NCBI GenBank assembly: GCA_027485795.1
Contig: JAIXQK010000133.1
Location: 1-64,000 of the forward strand
Source of the DNA: Oxalobacteraceae bacterium
Lineage (GTDB): Bacteria > Pseudomonadota > Gammaproteobacteria > Burkholderiales > Burkholderiaceae_D
Length of the DNA stretch: 64,000 nt
Reading direction: 5' to 3'
The notes below the pieces were generated by a model. That model was given only the letters and a program-made list of their open reading frames with translations, was not told where the DNA came from and made no database searches. The translations under genes and the position numbers were made by a program. Positions 26,711-36,761 of the stretch are shown in pieces (position 1 is the first letter of the stretch; each line of letters begins with the position of its first letter).

Positions 26711-26730
26711 CAGCCGCCTTTCGGCGGCTG
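26711..26730 (-). terminator. Rho-independent terminator of the hns gene
   Basis: CAGCCGCC-TTTC-GGCGGCTG, a perfect 8-bp stem. On the minus strand it is followed by TTTTGTTTTC, so it best ends the hns transcript; it may also stop the convergent sugar transferase transcript. Confidence 0.85.
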
Positions 26731-26763
26731 TGGTTTGATCAAGCAATTAAACCCAGCGCCGGA

Positions 26764-27069
26764 TTAGGCGCTGTGAATCAGGAATTGCGATTTGTCGCGT
26801 CCGGCCATCCATTTGGGTGGTTTGCCACGACCGCTCCAGGTTTCACCGGTCGCGTTATTTCGGTATTTAGGCGCAACCGGGCGCCGGATGGCTTTTACGG
26901 CTTTGCGCTTGGTGCTCCCGCTGAAGCCCAGGTCGTGTGGTGAAAGCCCGTACTCGCGCATCTTGGCGAGAATTTCGGTAATCGCATTCGCCAATTCGGT
27001 TTTGCGTGCCAGTTCGGCCTCTTGTTGCAGTCTTTCGATCTGGCTCTGAAGTTCTTTGTAGGTCGTCAT
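26764..27069 (-). CDS. H-NS family nucleoid-associated protein
   Basis: 101 residues. The N-terminal half (about 4-40) is a charged coiled coil for oligomerisation; a basic linker KRKAVKAIRRPVAPKYR follows; the C-terminal DNA-binding domain contains TWSGRGKPPKW, the H-NS loop that enters the AT-rich minor groove. Such proteins silence AT-rich, often foreign, DNA. It lies between ychF and pth, behind an AT-rich 346-bp leader, and has its own terminator. Confidence 0.93.
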   Translation of the reverse strand: MTTYKELQSQIERLQQEAELARKTELANAITEILAKMREYGLSPHDLGFSGSTKRKAVKAIRRPVAPKYRNNATGETWSGRGKPPKWMAGRDKSQFLIHSA

Positions 27070-27415
27070 GAAATTCCTCGATCAAAAAAGTTTCTGAAGG
27101 TGAAAAGTCTCAGCGATTTGAGGCTGTCACCGGCGAGCAGATTGTAAACAAAATATTAGCAAAAAGATATTAATCGACGATTTATTGATGCGGATAATCT
27201 GTTGCCAGGATTTGGCTGACCTTTATCCAAACCAGCGAACGTCGAGAAACCATCTCTGCCGGTTGCCGTCTACTGATCTTTAGAGGCGATTAGCGAACTG
27301 AGTTTTGCTTATCTCCCGCCACGCATTTTTTCATTACGCAGAAATCGGGCTATTGATCTTTATTCAAAACGCATGACGTGGAACTACTTAAACGCCGGTT
27401 TTGTCATGATGTCGC
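27070..27415. other. AT-rich gene-free region upstream of hns
   Basis: About 346 bases between the hns start and the pth stop. It is more AT-rich than its surroundings, especially near 27143-27190 with runs such as AAAATATTAGC and AAAAAGATATTAA. It must hold the hns promoter and may be bound by H-NS itself. I see no coding sequence or clear promoter pair. Confidence 0.5.
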
Positions 27416-28000
27416 TTAAGTAGCGGTGTGCAGTGTATGCATCGCCTGCTCTGGTTTGCCCTCACAGAGAAGCGGGATGATGTCGAGGGATTTATCGATG
27501 GCGTGCTCGATCGGCGCCAGTTCTTCCGCCCGCGGACGGTGTAAAACAAAATCCACCACCGGTTGTTGCAGATTGAGTGTGCGTGGATGCCCGATACCGA
27601 TTCTCAGCCGCCAATAATCCTGGGTGCCGAGTGCGGCACTGATATCTTTCAGGCCATTATGGCCGCCAGAAGAACCGCCTAGTTTCAGTTTCGCAATACC
27701 AGGTGCGAGATCGAGCTCGTCATGCACCACTAAAACCTCGGCTGGCAAGATTCGGTAAAAACGCGCGACTGCGCCCACCGCTTGGCCTGAGCGGTTCATA
27801 AAGGTTTGCGGTTCCAAAAGCCAGACATCGCCTCCGCCGATAGCCACTTTGGCGAGCAGCCCGTGAAAGCGCGACTCATTTCGAAGCGCGCCGCGCGCTA
27901 GCTGATCCACTAGCCAAAAACCAGCGTTATGGCGGGTTTGCGCATACTCTGCACCGGGGTTGCCGAGGCCAACAATGAGCCTTATTGCAGCAGTGGACAT
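27416..28000 (-). CDS. pth: Peptidyl-tRNA hydrolase
   Basis: 194 residues. [22 protein letters not shown] carries the conserved Asn and catalytic His, and [10 protein letters not shown] the conserved Asp; GGHNGLKDI is another family block. It recycles peptidyl-tRNA released from stalled ribosomes and is essential. It follows rplY after a terminator hairpin. Confidence 0.97.
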   Translation of the reverse strand: MSTAAIRLIVGLGNPGAEYAQTRHNAGFWLVDQLARGALRNESRFHGLLAKVAIGGGDVWLLEPQTFMNRSGQAVGAVARFYRILPAEVLVVHDELDLAPGIAKLKLGGSSGGHNGLKDISAALGTQDYWRLRIGIGHPRTLNLQQPVVDFVLHRPRAEELAPIEHAIDKSLDIIPLLCEGKPEQAMHTLHTAT

Positions 28001-28050
28001 AGATCGGGTTGAGGTGAGGACTATCGGATTATCGCAAACTAAAGGTGATA

Positions 28051-28079
28051 AAAAAGCCCGTCACCAGGACGGGCTTTTT
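28051..28079 (-). terminator. Rho-independent terminator after rplY
   Basis: AAAAAGCCCGTC and GACGGGCTTTTT form a 12-bp stem with a 5-base loop, between rplY and pth. On the minus strand it ends in a run of six T, a textbook terminator; the flanking A and T runs allow it to work both ways. Expression of pth then needs read-through or its own promoter. Confidence 0.85.
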
Positions 28080-28102
28080 CGCCTAAGCGATGGTAATCCC
28101 AA

Positions 28103-28702
28103 TTACTTTTTCGCCTCGTCGGCAGCGCCGTCAGCAGTTTTCGCGCCACGCGGCACCGAAGCGGTCGCAATGGTCGGGTTGTCCTTGGCTTGTACTGCGG
28201 TGACGCCAGCGGGCAGCTTCAGATCAGATACGTGGAAAGAAGCGCCTTCGGTCATGCTCGACAGATCAACCTCGATAAACGCAGGCAGGTCTTTCGGCAA
28301 GCAAGTGACATCCAACTCGTTCAATACGTGGCTGATGATGCCGCCAGACAGCTTGACCGCAGGCGCTATCTCAGCATTCACGAAGTGCAATGGCACTTTG
28401 ACGTGAATCTTCTGGTTGGGGTCGACACGCTGAAAATCCACGTGCATTACCAGTGCTTTGTAAGCATGCATCTGGAAGTCGCGCAGCAGTACTTTCTCTG
28501 CCTTGTCGCCAACTTTCATGTCCAGTACGGACGAGTGGAACGCTTCTTTTTTCAACGCATGAAACAACGCGTTGTGGTCCAGTGAAATATTCACTGGGGC
28601 GTCCGAGCCGCCGTAGATAATGCCTGGCGTTTGCCCGGCACGACGCAGGCGGCGGCTCGCTCCGGACCCCTGCTCCGACCTTGGGAATGCAATAACTTCC
28701 AT
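28103..28702 (-). CDS. rplY: 50S ribosomal protein L25 (CTC form)
   Basis: 199 residues: an N-terminal 5S rRNA-binding L25 domain ([23 protein letters not shown]) and the longer C-terminal TL5/CTC domain ([30 protein letters not shown]). The Ala/Lys-rich tail is common. It stabilises the central protuberance of the 50S subunit. It lies between prs and pth as in many betaproteobacteria. Confidence 0.97.
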   Translation of the reverse strand: MEVIAFPRSEQGSGASRRLRRAGQTPGIIYGGSDAPVNISLDHNALFHALKKEAFHSSVLDMKVGDKAEKVLLRDFQMHAYKALVMHVDFQRVDPNQKIHVKVPLHFVNAEIAPAVKLSGGIISHVLNELDVTCLPKDLPAFIEVDLSSMTEGASFHVSDLKLPAGVTAVQAKDNPTIATASVPRGAKTADGAADEAKK

Positions 28703-28766
28703 GATGACTCCTAAAACGGGCTTATGCCCTGAGTTAATGTCCCCCGCGACCAGAGGACTTGACTGA

Positions 28767-28786
28767 AACCCCGGCTAGCCGAGGTT
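28767..28786 (-). terminator. Hairpin between prs and rplY
   Basis: AACCCCGGC-TA-GCCGAGGTT, a 9-bp stem with one mismatch. It sits just after the prs stop; on the minus strand TTTCAG follows. A weak terminator or attenuator in the prs-rplY unit. Confidence 0.5.
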
Positions 28787-28796
28787 CCGGATTCTT

Positions 28797-29762
28797 TTAT
28801 CCCGCCGACTCATCCTCGGCGAACAGCGACAGCACTGAATCACCACGGCTAATCCGGCGAATGGTTTCTGCCAGCAGCGGTGCACACGACAGTTGCCGAA
28901 TTTTTCCACACGCTTGCGCTTGCGCGCTGAGCGGAATGGTATTAATTACCACTACCTCATCGATCGACGAATGCTGTATGCGTTCAACCGCCGGGCCCGA
29001 CAATACCGGGTGGGTACAGTAGGCCACCACCTTGGTAGCACCGCGCTCCTTCAATACCTCGGCGGCCTTGGTCAAGGTACCAGCGGTATCGACCATGTCG
29101 TCCATGATCACGCAATTGCGGCCTTCCACCTCACCGATGATGTGCATGACTTCCGATACATTTGCTTTCGGGCGGCGTTTGTCGATGATGGCGAGATCGC
29201 AGCCCAGCTTTTTAGCAAGTGCCCGGGCGCGAACCACGCCGCCAACATCGGGCGACACCACCAGCAGATCGTCGTAACGCTTTTCCACTAGGTCTGCCAG
29301 CAAGACCGGCGACGCATAGACGTTGTCGACGGGAATATCGAAAAACCCCTGAATCTGGTCGGCGTGCAGATCCATGATCAGGATGCGCTCGACGCCCACA
29401 TCCTGCAGCATATTGGCGACCACTTTGGCCGATATGGCCACTCGTGCCGAGCGCGGACGGCGATCCTGACGCGAATAGCCGAAATACGGCACCACTGCAG
29501 TGATGCGTCCTGCGGATGAGCGCTTTAACGCGTCCACCATCAGCATGATCTCCATCAGGTGATCATTGGTCGGCGCGCATGTCGACTGCAGCACAAACAC
29601 ATCCTTGCCGCGCACGTTCTCGTTGATCTCGACCATGATCTCGCCATCCGAGAACCGGTTGACAACCGCTTTACCAAGCGGAAAGCCGAGCTCCGACGCG
29701 ACGCCAGCGGCCAACTCCGGGGTGGCTGTCCCGGTAAACACCATCAGGTTCTCGTGGACCAT
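28797..29762 (-). CDS. prs: Ribose-phosphate pyrophosphokinase
   Basis: 321 residues. It has [11 protein letters not shown], the ATP-binding [11 protein letters not shown], the metal/PRPP region [17 protein letters not shown], and the PRPP-binding loop [13 protein letters not shown]. It makes PRPP for nucleotide, His and Trp synthesis. The order lolB-ispE-tRNA-Gln-prs-rplY-pth is conserved in the class. Confidence 0.97.
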   Translation of the reverse strand: MVHENLMVFTGTATPELAAGVASELGFPLGKAVVNRFSDGEIMVEINENVRGKDVFVLQSTCAPTNDHLMEIMLMVDALKRSSAGRITAVVPYFGYSRQDRRPRSARVAISAKVVANMLQDVGVERILIMDLHADQIQGFFDIPVDNVYASPVLLADLVEKRYDDLLVVSPDVGGVVRARALAKKLGCDLAIIDKRRPKANVSEVMHIIGEVEGRNCVIMDDMVDTAGTLTKAAEVLKERGATKVVAYCTHPVLSGPAVERIQHSSIDEVVVINTIPLSAQAQACGKIRQLSCAPLLAETIRRISRGDSVLSLFAEDESAG

Positions 29763-29885
29763 GATTCCTGAATCACCTACAAGCAGTAAAAGCCGCTATC
29801 GCCTGGCTTCAACCCCCGGCTTGGCGGCTTCCTTGAGTGCTGCATTGCTGTGGCGGACCCCGACATGTCAGGGGTCCGGAATATT

Positions 29886-29962
29886 TGGCAGGGGAACAAG
29901 GATTCGAACCTTGGAATGCCGGAATCAAAATCCGGTGCCTTAACCAACTTGGCTATTCCCCT
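29886..29962 (-). tRNA. tRNA-Gln (anticodon TTG)
   Basis: 77 bases including an encoded CCA. The acceptor arms AGGGGAA and TTCCCCT pair; the anticodon stem CCGGA/TCCGG encloses TTTTGAT with anticodon TTG; the T-arm is CAAGG-TTCGAAT-CCTTG. It reads CAA and CAG. It lies between prs and ispE, where a glutamine tRNA is expected in betaproteobacteria. Confidence 0.95.
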
Positions 29963-30004
29963 ACACAACCGTTTGTTTGGCCAATAGGCCAGACGAATTC
30001 GCGA

Positions 30005-30871
30005 TTACGACGAGAGCAGGTGCGCCATCGGGTGCTTGGCTAGTGCCTTTGCCTTCCACGCCCGCCACGTTGCTGGCACCTGCCCAAGCGTCGTGTCGGC
30101 ATCGGATTCCGATGCAAAAGTGGCAAACACACCAGCGCCGGAGCCAGTCATCCGCGCGTTAGCACGGTGCGACAGCCAGTCTAGAGCGTCTGCAACCGGG
30201 GGAAAAGCGCGGGCGGCTACTGCCTGCAAGTCGTTTCTTCCGAACCCAGGAAGCCGGTCCGAAAAGTCCGCTATTTTCACGACTTTGGTGTCGCGTGTCA
30301 ATTCGGGCGTCTGGAAGATTAGGGGCGTCGGCACGCTTACGCCGGGGTGAATCAGCACGAACCATCCCTCGGGCGTCTGGATCGGCGTGAGCTGTTCGCC
30401 TATGCCCTCGACAAAGGCGTTGCCGCCGAACAGAAAGAACGGCACATCCGCGCCCAGCTGTAGCCCCAGTCGCATCAATTCGGCGCGCGACAAGCCGGTG
30501 CCCCACAAATGATTCAAGGCAATCAGCGTGGTGGCGGCATTTGAAGAGCCGCCGCCGATGCCACCGCCCATCGGCAGACGCTTTTCAATCGCGATTTCAG
30601 CTCCGCCGACGGCCAGCCCACGGGCCAATGCTTCAGACTGCAATAAGCGCGCGGCGCGAACCGTCAGATCTTGTTCTGGCGGCAGAGACGCGATGTCCGT
30701 TGTGCGGACGATCGCGTCATCATCACGCAGCTGGAAGTGCAGGGTATCTTGCAGGTCTATCAACTGAAACACCGACTGCAGCAAGTGATAGCCGTCATCA
30801 CGGCGCCCGGTGACATGCAAGAACAGATTCAGCTTGGCCGGCGCGGCGCAGTCATTCAACGAGCGTGGCAC
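30005..30871 (-). CDS. ispE: 4-diphosphocytidyl-2-C-methyl-D-erythritol kinase
   Basis: 288 residues, GHMP kinase superfamily. [20 protein letters not shown] at the N-terminus and the ATP-binding loop [15 protein letters not shown] near residue 98 are diagnostic; a C-terminal [12 protein letters not shown] is the third GHMP motif. It phosphorylates CDP-methylerythritol in the MEP isoprenoid pathway. It begins three bases after lolB. Confidence 0.96.
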   Translation of the reverse strand: MPRSLNDCAAPAKLNLFLHVTGRRDDGYHLLQSVFQLIDLQDTLHFQLRDDDAIVRTTDIASLPPEQDLTVRAARLLQSEALARGLAVGGAEIAIEKRLPMGGGIGGGSSNAATTLIALNHLWGTGLSRAELMRLGLQLGADVPFFLFGGNAFVEGIGEQLTPIQTPEGWFVLIHPGVSVPTPLIFQTPELTRDTKVVKIADFSDRLPGFGRNDLQAVAARAFPPVADALDWLSHRANARMTGSGAGVFATFASESDADTTLGQVPATWRAWKAKALAKHPMAHLLSS

Positions 30872-30874
30872 GGC

Positions 30875-31456
30875 TTATTCCTCACCATCCCAGCGATCGA
30901 TCACTACCTTCAGCGCAAGATCGTTTTGCGCAGCTTCACGCGAGAAGTCGATGCGCTTTGGCATTACGGTGTTGCCATCAGCTTGCCAGCTGGCGTAGCG
31001 AAGCTTCCAACCATCACTACGCAATGGGGCGGTTTGATCTGGCGTGATGGTCATCACCCGGCGCTGAGCATCCCGCACAAAACCTTGCAACCAGTAGCGC
31101 AAACCATTGACGGGCAGCGCCCAGCCCAAGGTTTGTTCGGTGAGTTGATCGATGCTTTCGGCTTCGCGCACCTCGCCACTGGATTGCTCGATCCTGGCGC
31201 GGCCGGGAGCAATCGCGATCCGCACCATGGTTTGGCCGAGCGGTGTGAGCAGTTCGATGTCAATTTGCTCGCCGCGCTGTACCCATAAAAACTTACCATG
31301 CAGCGATTCTGGTTTACCTGCGGAACGGTAATTTACTGAGAGTCGACCGGTCAGTCGAACATCGTTTCGGTATTTGCGCGTGCCCGATGGCAAAGGCAGC
31401 GTAGTCGTACAGGCGCCTGTAAAGGCTAACGCCAGCAGAAATAATCGACGCTGCAT
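30875..31456 (-). CDS. lolB: Outer-membrane lipoprotein receptor LolB
   Basis: 193 residues with a lipoprotein signal ending in the lipobox TGAC (Cys16). The mature part has the LolB pattern LTGRLSVNY, GKFLWVQRGEQIDIELLTPLGQT, and LPVNGLRYWLQG. It takes lipoproteins from LolA and inserts them in the outer membrane inner leaflet. The gene lies between a TPR protein and ispE. Confidence 0.9.
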   Translation of the reverse strand: MQRRLFLLALAFTGACTTTLPLPSGTRKYRNDVRLTGRLSVNYRSAGKPESLHGKFLWVQRGEQIDIELLTPLGQTMVRIAIAPGRARIEQSSGEVREAESIDQLTEQTLGWALPVNGLRYWLQGFVRDAQRRVMTITPDQTAPLRSDGWKLRYASWQADGNTVMPKRIDFSREAAQNDLALKVVIDRWDGEE

Positions 31457-31459
31457 AGG

Positions 31460-33181
31460 CTAGTGCTTGATCTGCAGCCGCTGCAGCGTAGCCCTCAGCG
31501 TCTCGTTTTTTGGATCTTTGTCGTGCGCACTACGCCACAGTTTTTTTGCATCCTCTTGCCGACCCATTTTCCACATCACCTCGCCGAGGTGAGCTGCAAT
31601 TTCTGCATCGGGTTTGATGTCATAGGCACGCCGTAAAGTCTTTAGTGCCTGCTCGAGGCGCCCAAGACGAAACTCTACCCAGCCCAAACTATCCAGAATG
31701 TAGGGGTCATTCGGCGCTAACTGATCGGCCTTGCTGATCAGGTCGAATGCTTCTTGCAATCGAATATTGCGATCTGCCAGCGAATAACCGAGTGCGTTAT
31801 AGGCGTGTTGGTTGTCCGGCGCAACCTTTATGAGCTGTCGTAACTCTCGCTCCATCACATCAAATTGCTTGGCGCGTTCGGCTAGCATCGCGTGCTCGTA
31901 AAGCAGGTCGACATTGTTTTTGTTTAACTCGAGCGCTTCGGCCACCAAGCGAAGGGCGTCATCCAAGCGGCCAGCATCACGCAGAAGCTGCGCCTCTCCC
32001 ACGATCAGTTTGGCGCGGTCATCATCATTTCGTACCTCGGCTTGCTGCAACAGCGCGCGGGCAGCCTCGGGGTCATTCGACTTGGCGAGCAGCATAGCTC
32101 GGCGCAGCGTTGCGTTGATATGGTTACCCTGATTATCAGGCTCAATCTTCTCTAACCATTTGAGTGCGCTAGCGGTATCGTTCTTGTCTTCTGCGATCTG
32201 CGCTAGTACCAACAGGGCTTGTGTCGAATCGCGCTCACGATCCGGTTGATCGCCGAGCGCTTGAATGTATTTCGACAGATAGTTTTCCGCCTCCCGCATC
32301 TCGCCGGCTTGGGCCGCCATCAAGCCAAGCGCGTACAGTGTGGTGCGGTCGTCCGGGTGGTGGGTAAGTAGCTGTGCAAACTGTGACTTCGCCTCGGCGA
32401 CTTTGCTTTGCTGGATCAGTGTGCGCGCATAGGCTAGCCGCACTTCACGCGACTTGGGATTTTTTTGCAAGAAGGTGACGAGTGACTGGATCGACTCGTT
32501 GCGGTCTTCGATGATCTGCGCAAGGACCAAGGCCGCCAGGTCGGAGCTCGGATGCTTCGCCAGCGCTGCGCGCGCCTCGCTCAGCGCCGTGGAACGATCA
32601 CCTGCAACCATCGCCGCTTGTGCCAGAGTGAGTCGCGTATCAAGCGCATCACCGTAGGGCTCGAGCAGCTCGCGCAGCAAGGCGTAGGCGCGGTTTCGGT
32701 CTTGTACGCGGGCCAGCTGGCGCTGAACCTGCGCAATCGTATTGGGCAGTGTCTCCGCTGAGCTTGCTGACAACTGCTGCGACATCACCGTCTTGGCTTC
32801 ATCGATGCGGCCGCCGGAAATCAACAGTCCCACCACTGTCTGAGTCGCCTCTTCCGATTGCGGCGCTATCTCTCGCCACAGTCGCGCTGCCTTCAACGCC
32901 TCCCCGGCCAGCGATCCGGAAATAGCGAACTCGAGCGCGCGTCGGGCCAGACGAGGATCGCGCAAGCTTCGCGCCAGCGAAGACATGGTGGAGTAAGCCG
33001 CAAATTTGTCGCCACGTTGGAAGGAGAGCTCGGCGAAGAGATATTTTTGAACCAGCTCCTCGGTGACGGCGATATTTGGCAGGGACTCGCTGCTGCTGGC
33101 TTGTTCCGCTCGGGCGGCGGGCAGCAGCACTGCCAAGGCCAATGCGGCGCTCAGCGTTAGAATGGCGCGAAATATTTTCAA
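31460..33181 (-). CDS. Periplasmic tetratricopeptide repeat protein
   Basis: 573 residues. A signal peptide (ending ARAEQ) is followed by a long array of TPR-like helical pairs; clear units include NALGYSLADRNIRLQEAFDLISKA, LDSLGWVEFRLGRLEQALKTL and AHLGEVMWKMGRQEDAKKLW near the C-terminus. TPRs make protein-binding scaffolds. A gene of this type upstream of lolB is common in betaproteobacteria. The partner is unknown; a role in lipoprotein or envelope assembly is guesswork. It lies 3 bp before lolB. Confidence 0.85.
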   Translation of the reverse strand: MKIFRAILTLSAALALAVLLPAARAEQASSSESLPNIAVTEELVQKYLFAELSFQRGDKFAAYSTMSSLARSLRDPRLARRALEFAISGSLAGEALKAARLWREIAPQSEEATQTVVGLLISGGRIDEAKTVMSQQLSASSAETLPNTIAQVQRQLARVQDRNRAYALLRELLEPYGDALDTRLTLAQAAMVAGDRSTALSEARAALAKHPSSDLAALVLAQIIEDRNESIQSLVTFLQKNPKSREVRLAYARTLIQQSKVAEAKSQFAQLLTHHPDDRTTLYALGLMAAQAGEMREAENYLSKYIQALGDQPDRERDSTQALLVLAQIAEDKNDTASALKWLEKIEPDNQGNHINATLRRAMLLAKSNDPEAARALLQQAEVRNDDDRAKLIVGEAQLLRDAGRLDDALRLVAEALELNKNNVDLLYEHAMLAERAKQFDVMERELRQLIKVAPDNQHAYNALGYSLADRNIRLQEAFDLISKADQLAPNDPYILDSLGWVEFRLGRLEQALKTLRRAYDIKPDAEIAAHLGEVMWKMGRQEDAKKLWRSAHDKDPKNETLRATLQRLQIKH

Positions 33182-33295
33182 GGGAATCCTGTGCAGCGCG
33201 TGGCGCTATCGAAAGGTGTCAGCGGCTCGATTTTACGCCACACCTCCGACTCGCCGCTTGCGCGCATTTGATCTGCGTGACCCGCGCCTATTTAC

Positions 33296-34117
33296 ATGCC
33301 TGAATTACCAGAAGTCGAGGTCACTCGTCGCGGGATCGCACCGTCTGTCGAAGGTCAGCGGGTCACCGGCGTGGTATTGCGACGCAGCGGCCTGCGCTGG
33401 CCTTTCCCTGCCGATCTGCCGTCATTGCTGCGCAATCAGGTGGTGCGTTCAACCGGGCGGCGTGGCAAGTACCTGTTGTTGAGGTTTGATCACGGCACAC
33501 TCATCATCCATCTAGGTATGTCCGGCCACCTGCGCGTACTGCCCAGCCACCTGCCACCAGCCAAACACGACCATGTTGATTTCCAGTTCGGCGCGCACAT
33601 CGTTCGCTTTACCGATCCTCGACGTTTCGGTGCCGTGCTTTGGCATGCGCATGAAGAGGGCGATGTTGAGCAGCACCTCTTGCTACGCAGTTTGGGCGTA
33701 GAGCCCATCGCCTATCCCGATCTTGCGGGCCTACTGTTTCGAGAGACGCGTCGTCGCAGCGCATCGATCAAGCAAGTACTGCTCGCTGGCGATATTGTGG
33801 TCGGGGTCGGCAATATTTATGCATGTGAAAGTCTGTTTGAGGCGCGTATTCATCCGAATACCGCTGCGCAGCGAATCTCACTCAGTCGTTACGAGCGACT
33901 GGCGCCCGCAATACAGCGCATTCTGGCGGCAGCGATTGCGCAAGGCGGCAGTACCTTGCGCGATTTCATCGGCGCCGACGGTGTATCTGGGTATTTTCAG
34001 CAAAGCTACTCGGTGTATGACCGAGAGGGTGAGCCGTGTACGCAGTGCGGTACACCGATCCGTCGCATCGTGCAGGGGCAACGATCAACCTTCTACTGTG
34101 GCCGCTGCCAGCGATGA
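33296..34117 (+). CDS. mutM: Formamidopyrimidine-DNA glycosylase
   Basis: 273 residues. The start MPELPEVE gives the catalytic N-terminal Pro and Glu after Met removal. The helix-two-turn-helix region [19 protein letters not shown] and the C-terminal zinc finger CTQCG...YCGRCQR are complete. It removes 8-oxoguanine opposite C. It is followed with a four-base overlap by mutY, which handles the matching A mispair. Confidence 0.97.
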   Translation: MPELPEVEVTRRGIAPSVEGQRVTGVVLRRSGLRWPFPADLPSLLRNQVVRSTGRRGKYLLLRFDHGTLIIHLGMSGHLRVLPSHLPPAKHDHVDFQFGAHIVRFTDPRRFGAVLWHAHEEGDVEQHLLLRSLGVEPIAYPDLAGLLFRETRRRSASIKQVLLAGDIVVGVGNIYACESLFEARIHPNTAAQRISLSRYERLAPAIQRILAAAIAQGGSTLRDFIGADGVSGYFQQSYSVYDREGEPCTQCGTPIRRIVQGQRSTFYCGRCQR

Positions 34118-35202
34118 AACGCGTCGTCGATCGCTCGATCACCCATCAAGACCCGACTTTTTCCGAGCGCTTGATTGCGTGGCAAAAGCAGCACGGGCGG
34201 CATCAGCTACCTTGGCAGCAGACGCGTGATGCCTACCGCATCTGGTTGTCGGAAATCATGCTGCAGCAGACCCAGGTCACAACGGTCATTCCTTATTACC
34301 ATCGTTTTTTACAGCACTTCCCTGATGTTGCATCGCTCGCTGCTGCGCCGGTTGAAAATGTGATGGCGCTGTGGGCGGGCCTTGGTTATTACACTCGCGC
34401 ACGAAATTTACACCGCTGCGCGCAGGTCCTTGTGCAACGGCATGGCGGTGTATTTCCCGACGACGTTGAGTCATTGGCGGCGTTGCCCGGGATAGGGCTG
34501 TCGACTGCTGCGGCGATTGCCGCATTTGCTTACGGCACTCGGGCCGCTATTCTCGATGGCAATGTCAAACGCGTACTATGCAGAGTGTTCGGTGTCGAAG
34601 GCTTCCCCGGCCAACTGGCGGTAGAGCGACAGCTATGGCAGCTTGCTGCTGGCTTATTGCCTGAGCGAGATATCGAAGCCTACACCCAAGGCCTGATGGA
34701 TCTGGGCGCAACCGTATGCACCCGAACCCGCCCGCGCTGTGAAAACTGCCCGATGCTTTCGCGTTGCGTTGCGCATGAAACCAATCGCATCAGCGAATTG
34801 CCCATGCGCCGACCCAAGAAAGCTACACCGGAAAAACGCAGCGTGATGCTTTGGGTGACGTTTGAAGACGAACTACTGTTGGAGCAACGTCCGCCATCGG
34901 GAATCTGGGGCGGCTTACAGTCTCTACCCGAGATTGAGCGTTTGGGTGGCAATCCCGAGGCCGCTGATTGGGTGACCGAGTCGCAGGCTGCGCTGGCTGA
35001 TATCGGTGAAATCGCCGAGTTAAGCGTGTTACCAGAGTTTAGGCACGCGTTTACGCATTTTCGATTACGGGTCACGCCGATAAAAATCAAGTTGGCGCAT
35101 CGCTATTTGATCGCAGCGCAAGCGACCTATCACTGGCGTGATGTCGGTACGCTGGCAGACGCCGCGCTTCCCACGCCAGTTCGCAAGCTGCTCGAGGGCT
35201 GA
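34114..35202 (+). CDS. mutY: A/G-specific adenine glycosylase
   Basis: 362 residues. Catalytic region [24 protein letters not shown], helix-hairpin-helix [15 protein letters not shown], catalytic Asp in [12 protein letters not shown], and the 4Fe-4S motif C-x6-C-x2-C-x5-C ([17 protein letters not shown]). A C-terminal NUDIX-like domain recognises 8-oxoG. ATG 34114 overlaps the mutM stop, so the two repair genes are coupled. Confidence 0.97.
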   Translation: MKRVVDRSITHQDPTFSERLIAWQKQHGRHQLPWQQTRDAYRIWLSEIMLQQTQVTTVIPYYHRFLQHFPDVASLAAAPVENVMALWAGLGYYTRARNLHRCAQVLVQRHGGVFPDDVESLAALPGIGLSTAAAIAAFAYGTRAAILDGNVKRVLCRVFGVEGFPGQLAVERQLWQLAAGLLPERDIEAYTQGLMDLGATVCTRTRPRCENCPMLSRCVAHETNRISELPMRRPKKATPEKRSVMLWVTFEDELLLEQRPPSGIWGGLQSLPEIERLGGNPEAADWVTESQAALADIGEIAELSVLPEFRHAFTHFRLRVTPIKIKLAHRYLIAAQATYHWRDVGTLADAALPTPVRKLLEG

Positions 35203-35214
35203 TCAAGGGCTTTT

Positions 35215-35841
35215 TCAGATAACCCCGTGTTCCTGCAAATAGCGCTCGACGCGCTGCAAGCGCAGTCCGGCATCGGTCAGCTCCAGCAATTCCTGCTTGT
35301 CTTCCAATGCGATCGGCAGCATTTCACTCCATCGGTTAGCGACCCAAGTTGGGCTGTCGAGAGCGTGCGGCTCGCTAAATGGGTTAATGAAATCCGTTTC
35401 CGGCATTTCGTCCGCGCGACGATTTAACTCGTCGATCACGGCCTGCAACACCTTCGCGCATAAGGCCAAAGATTCGCCGGTATGGCTAGGATCATCCGCT
35501 GGCAGCGGCGCGATGCGCGCCTCAATTAATTGATTGCGCTGGGTACGTTTTTCGAGGATGTGGAAACGCTCACCGCCTTGGGTATGCAGGAGCAGCACAC
35601 CCAGATCTTCCACATCACACGCCACAATGTGCGCCAGCGTACCCACATCGTAAGGCTCGGCGGCTGTACCAACTTCATTGCCCGCCCGAATGGCAACGAC
35701 GCCAAAGGGCGCGCCACTTTTCATGCGTTCTCGCACCATATCGACGTAACGTGTCTCGAACACGCGCAGGGGCAGAACACCGCGCGGGAATAGGACGGTG
35801 TTCAGTGGGAATAGTGGGATCCAGTCGTGTTCGTTCATCAT
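35215..35841 (-). CDS. LON substrate-binding domain protein
   Basis: 208 residues resembling the N-terminal domain of Lon protease, starting IPLFPLNTVLFPRGVLPLRVFE and lacking the ATPase and protease parts. Stand-alone members are widespread and uncharacterised. It is convergent with mutY (12-bp gap) and precedes the rapZ cluster on the minus strand. It could serve as a substrate adaptor. Confidence 0.88.
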   Translation of the reverse strand: MMNEHDWIPLFPLNTVLFPRGVLPLRVFETRYVDMVRERMKSGAPFGVVAIRAGNEVGTAAEPYDVGTLAHIVACDVEDLGVLLLHTQGGERFHILEKRTQRNQLIEARIAPLPADDPSHTGESLALCAKVLQAVIDELNRRADEMPETDFINPFSEPHALDSPTWVANRWSEMLPIALEDKQELLELTDAGLRLQRVERYLQEHGVI

Positions 35842-35855
35842 TGAAGCGAGCGCTC

Positions 35856-36722
35856 TCAGTCCAGCTCGCGATGCCTGACCAACACGCGCGCGCGATCGCG
35901 GAACAGCTCAGCCAAGCGTTCAACAAAAAATACAGAACGGTGCTGACCACCGGTACAACCGATGGCGACCGTGAGGTAGCTACGGTTATCGCGTTCAAAA
36001 GCGGGTAACCATTTTTCGACGAAGGCGCGGATATCCTCCATGAGTTGAGCGCCATCCGGTTGTGCATCCAAAAATTCAATCACCGGCTGATCCTTGCCCG
36101 TCAGTGGACGCAGACGCTTGTCGTAAAACGGATTGGGTACGACACGTACATCGAATACTAGATCCGCGTCGAGTGGCACGCCGTACTTGAAAGCAAAGGA
36201 TTCAAATAGCAAAGAAAGAGGTGCGCTCTGACCGCTGTGAATCAAGTCCTTGATCCAGCCGCGTAACTGATTCGCACTGAGACCGGAAGTATCAATCTGA
36301 TGCCCGAGCCCTTCGATCGCCGACAGCACCTCGCGCTCTTGCCGTATGCATTCGATCAGTGTCGGTAGCGCTGATTGCGACGCATCCGGTGCGATACGGT
36401 GAGACAGGGGATGGCTGCGGCGCGTTTCCGAAAAGCGATTAATCAGCGACTCAGTCTTGGCGGTCAGGAAAATCACCTCGACCGCGTGACCTTGTGACTT
36501 CATCCAATGGATCGTATCGGGCAACTCAGCCAGCGACGAGGCGCTACGTGCGTCAACCGCAATCGCGAGCTTTTGCGCACCCTCGGCAACCCGAGTTTCA
36601 ACTAAGGCGCGCAACAGCGTGGGCGGAAGATTATCAACACAGAAGTAACCAGCATCTTCAAGTGCGGCTAGTCCGACTGACTTGCCGGAACCTGAGATAC
36701 CAGTGAGGAGAATGATGCGCAT
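35856..36722 (-). CDS. rapZ: RNase adapter RapZ
   Basis: 288 residues. The N-terminal P-loop LLTGISGSGKSVGLAAL and the C-terminal domain with PLTGKDQPVIEFL, RSYLTVAIGCTGGQHRSVFFVERL are family signatures. In enterobacteria RapZ presents small RNAs to RNase E to set GlmS levels; in many other bacteria it lies beside PTS regulators, as here with hprK and ptsN. Confidence 0.95.
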   Translation of the reverse strand: MRIILLTGISGSGKSVGLAALEDAGYFCVDNLPPTLLRALVETRVAEGAQKLAIAVDARSASSLAELPDTIHWMKSQGHAVEVIFLTAKTESLINRFSETRRSHPLSHRIAPDASQSALPTLIECIRQEREVLSAIEGLGHQIDTSGLSANQLRGWIKDLIHSGQSAPLSLLFESFAFKYGVPLDADLVFDVRVVPNPFYDKRLRPLTGKDQPVIEFLDAQPDGAQLMEDIRAFVEKWLPAFERDNRSYLTVAIGCTGGQHRSVFFVERLAELFRDRARVLVRHRELD

Positions 36723-36761
36723 CTGTGCATCATAGCGGAAAGCATTTGTGTCGGCCGCGTC

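Noticed and set aside
29763-29885. Riboswitch or leader upstream of prs
   Set aside because: The leader is short and no known aptamer core or attenuator hairpin is visible; it is occupied up to the tRNA by ordinary sequence.
33182-33295. Small gene between the TPR gene and mutM
   Set aside because: No frame with a start, ribosome binding site or plausible product; it is a divergent promoter region.
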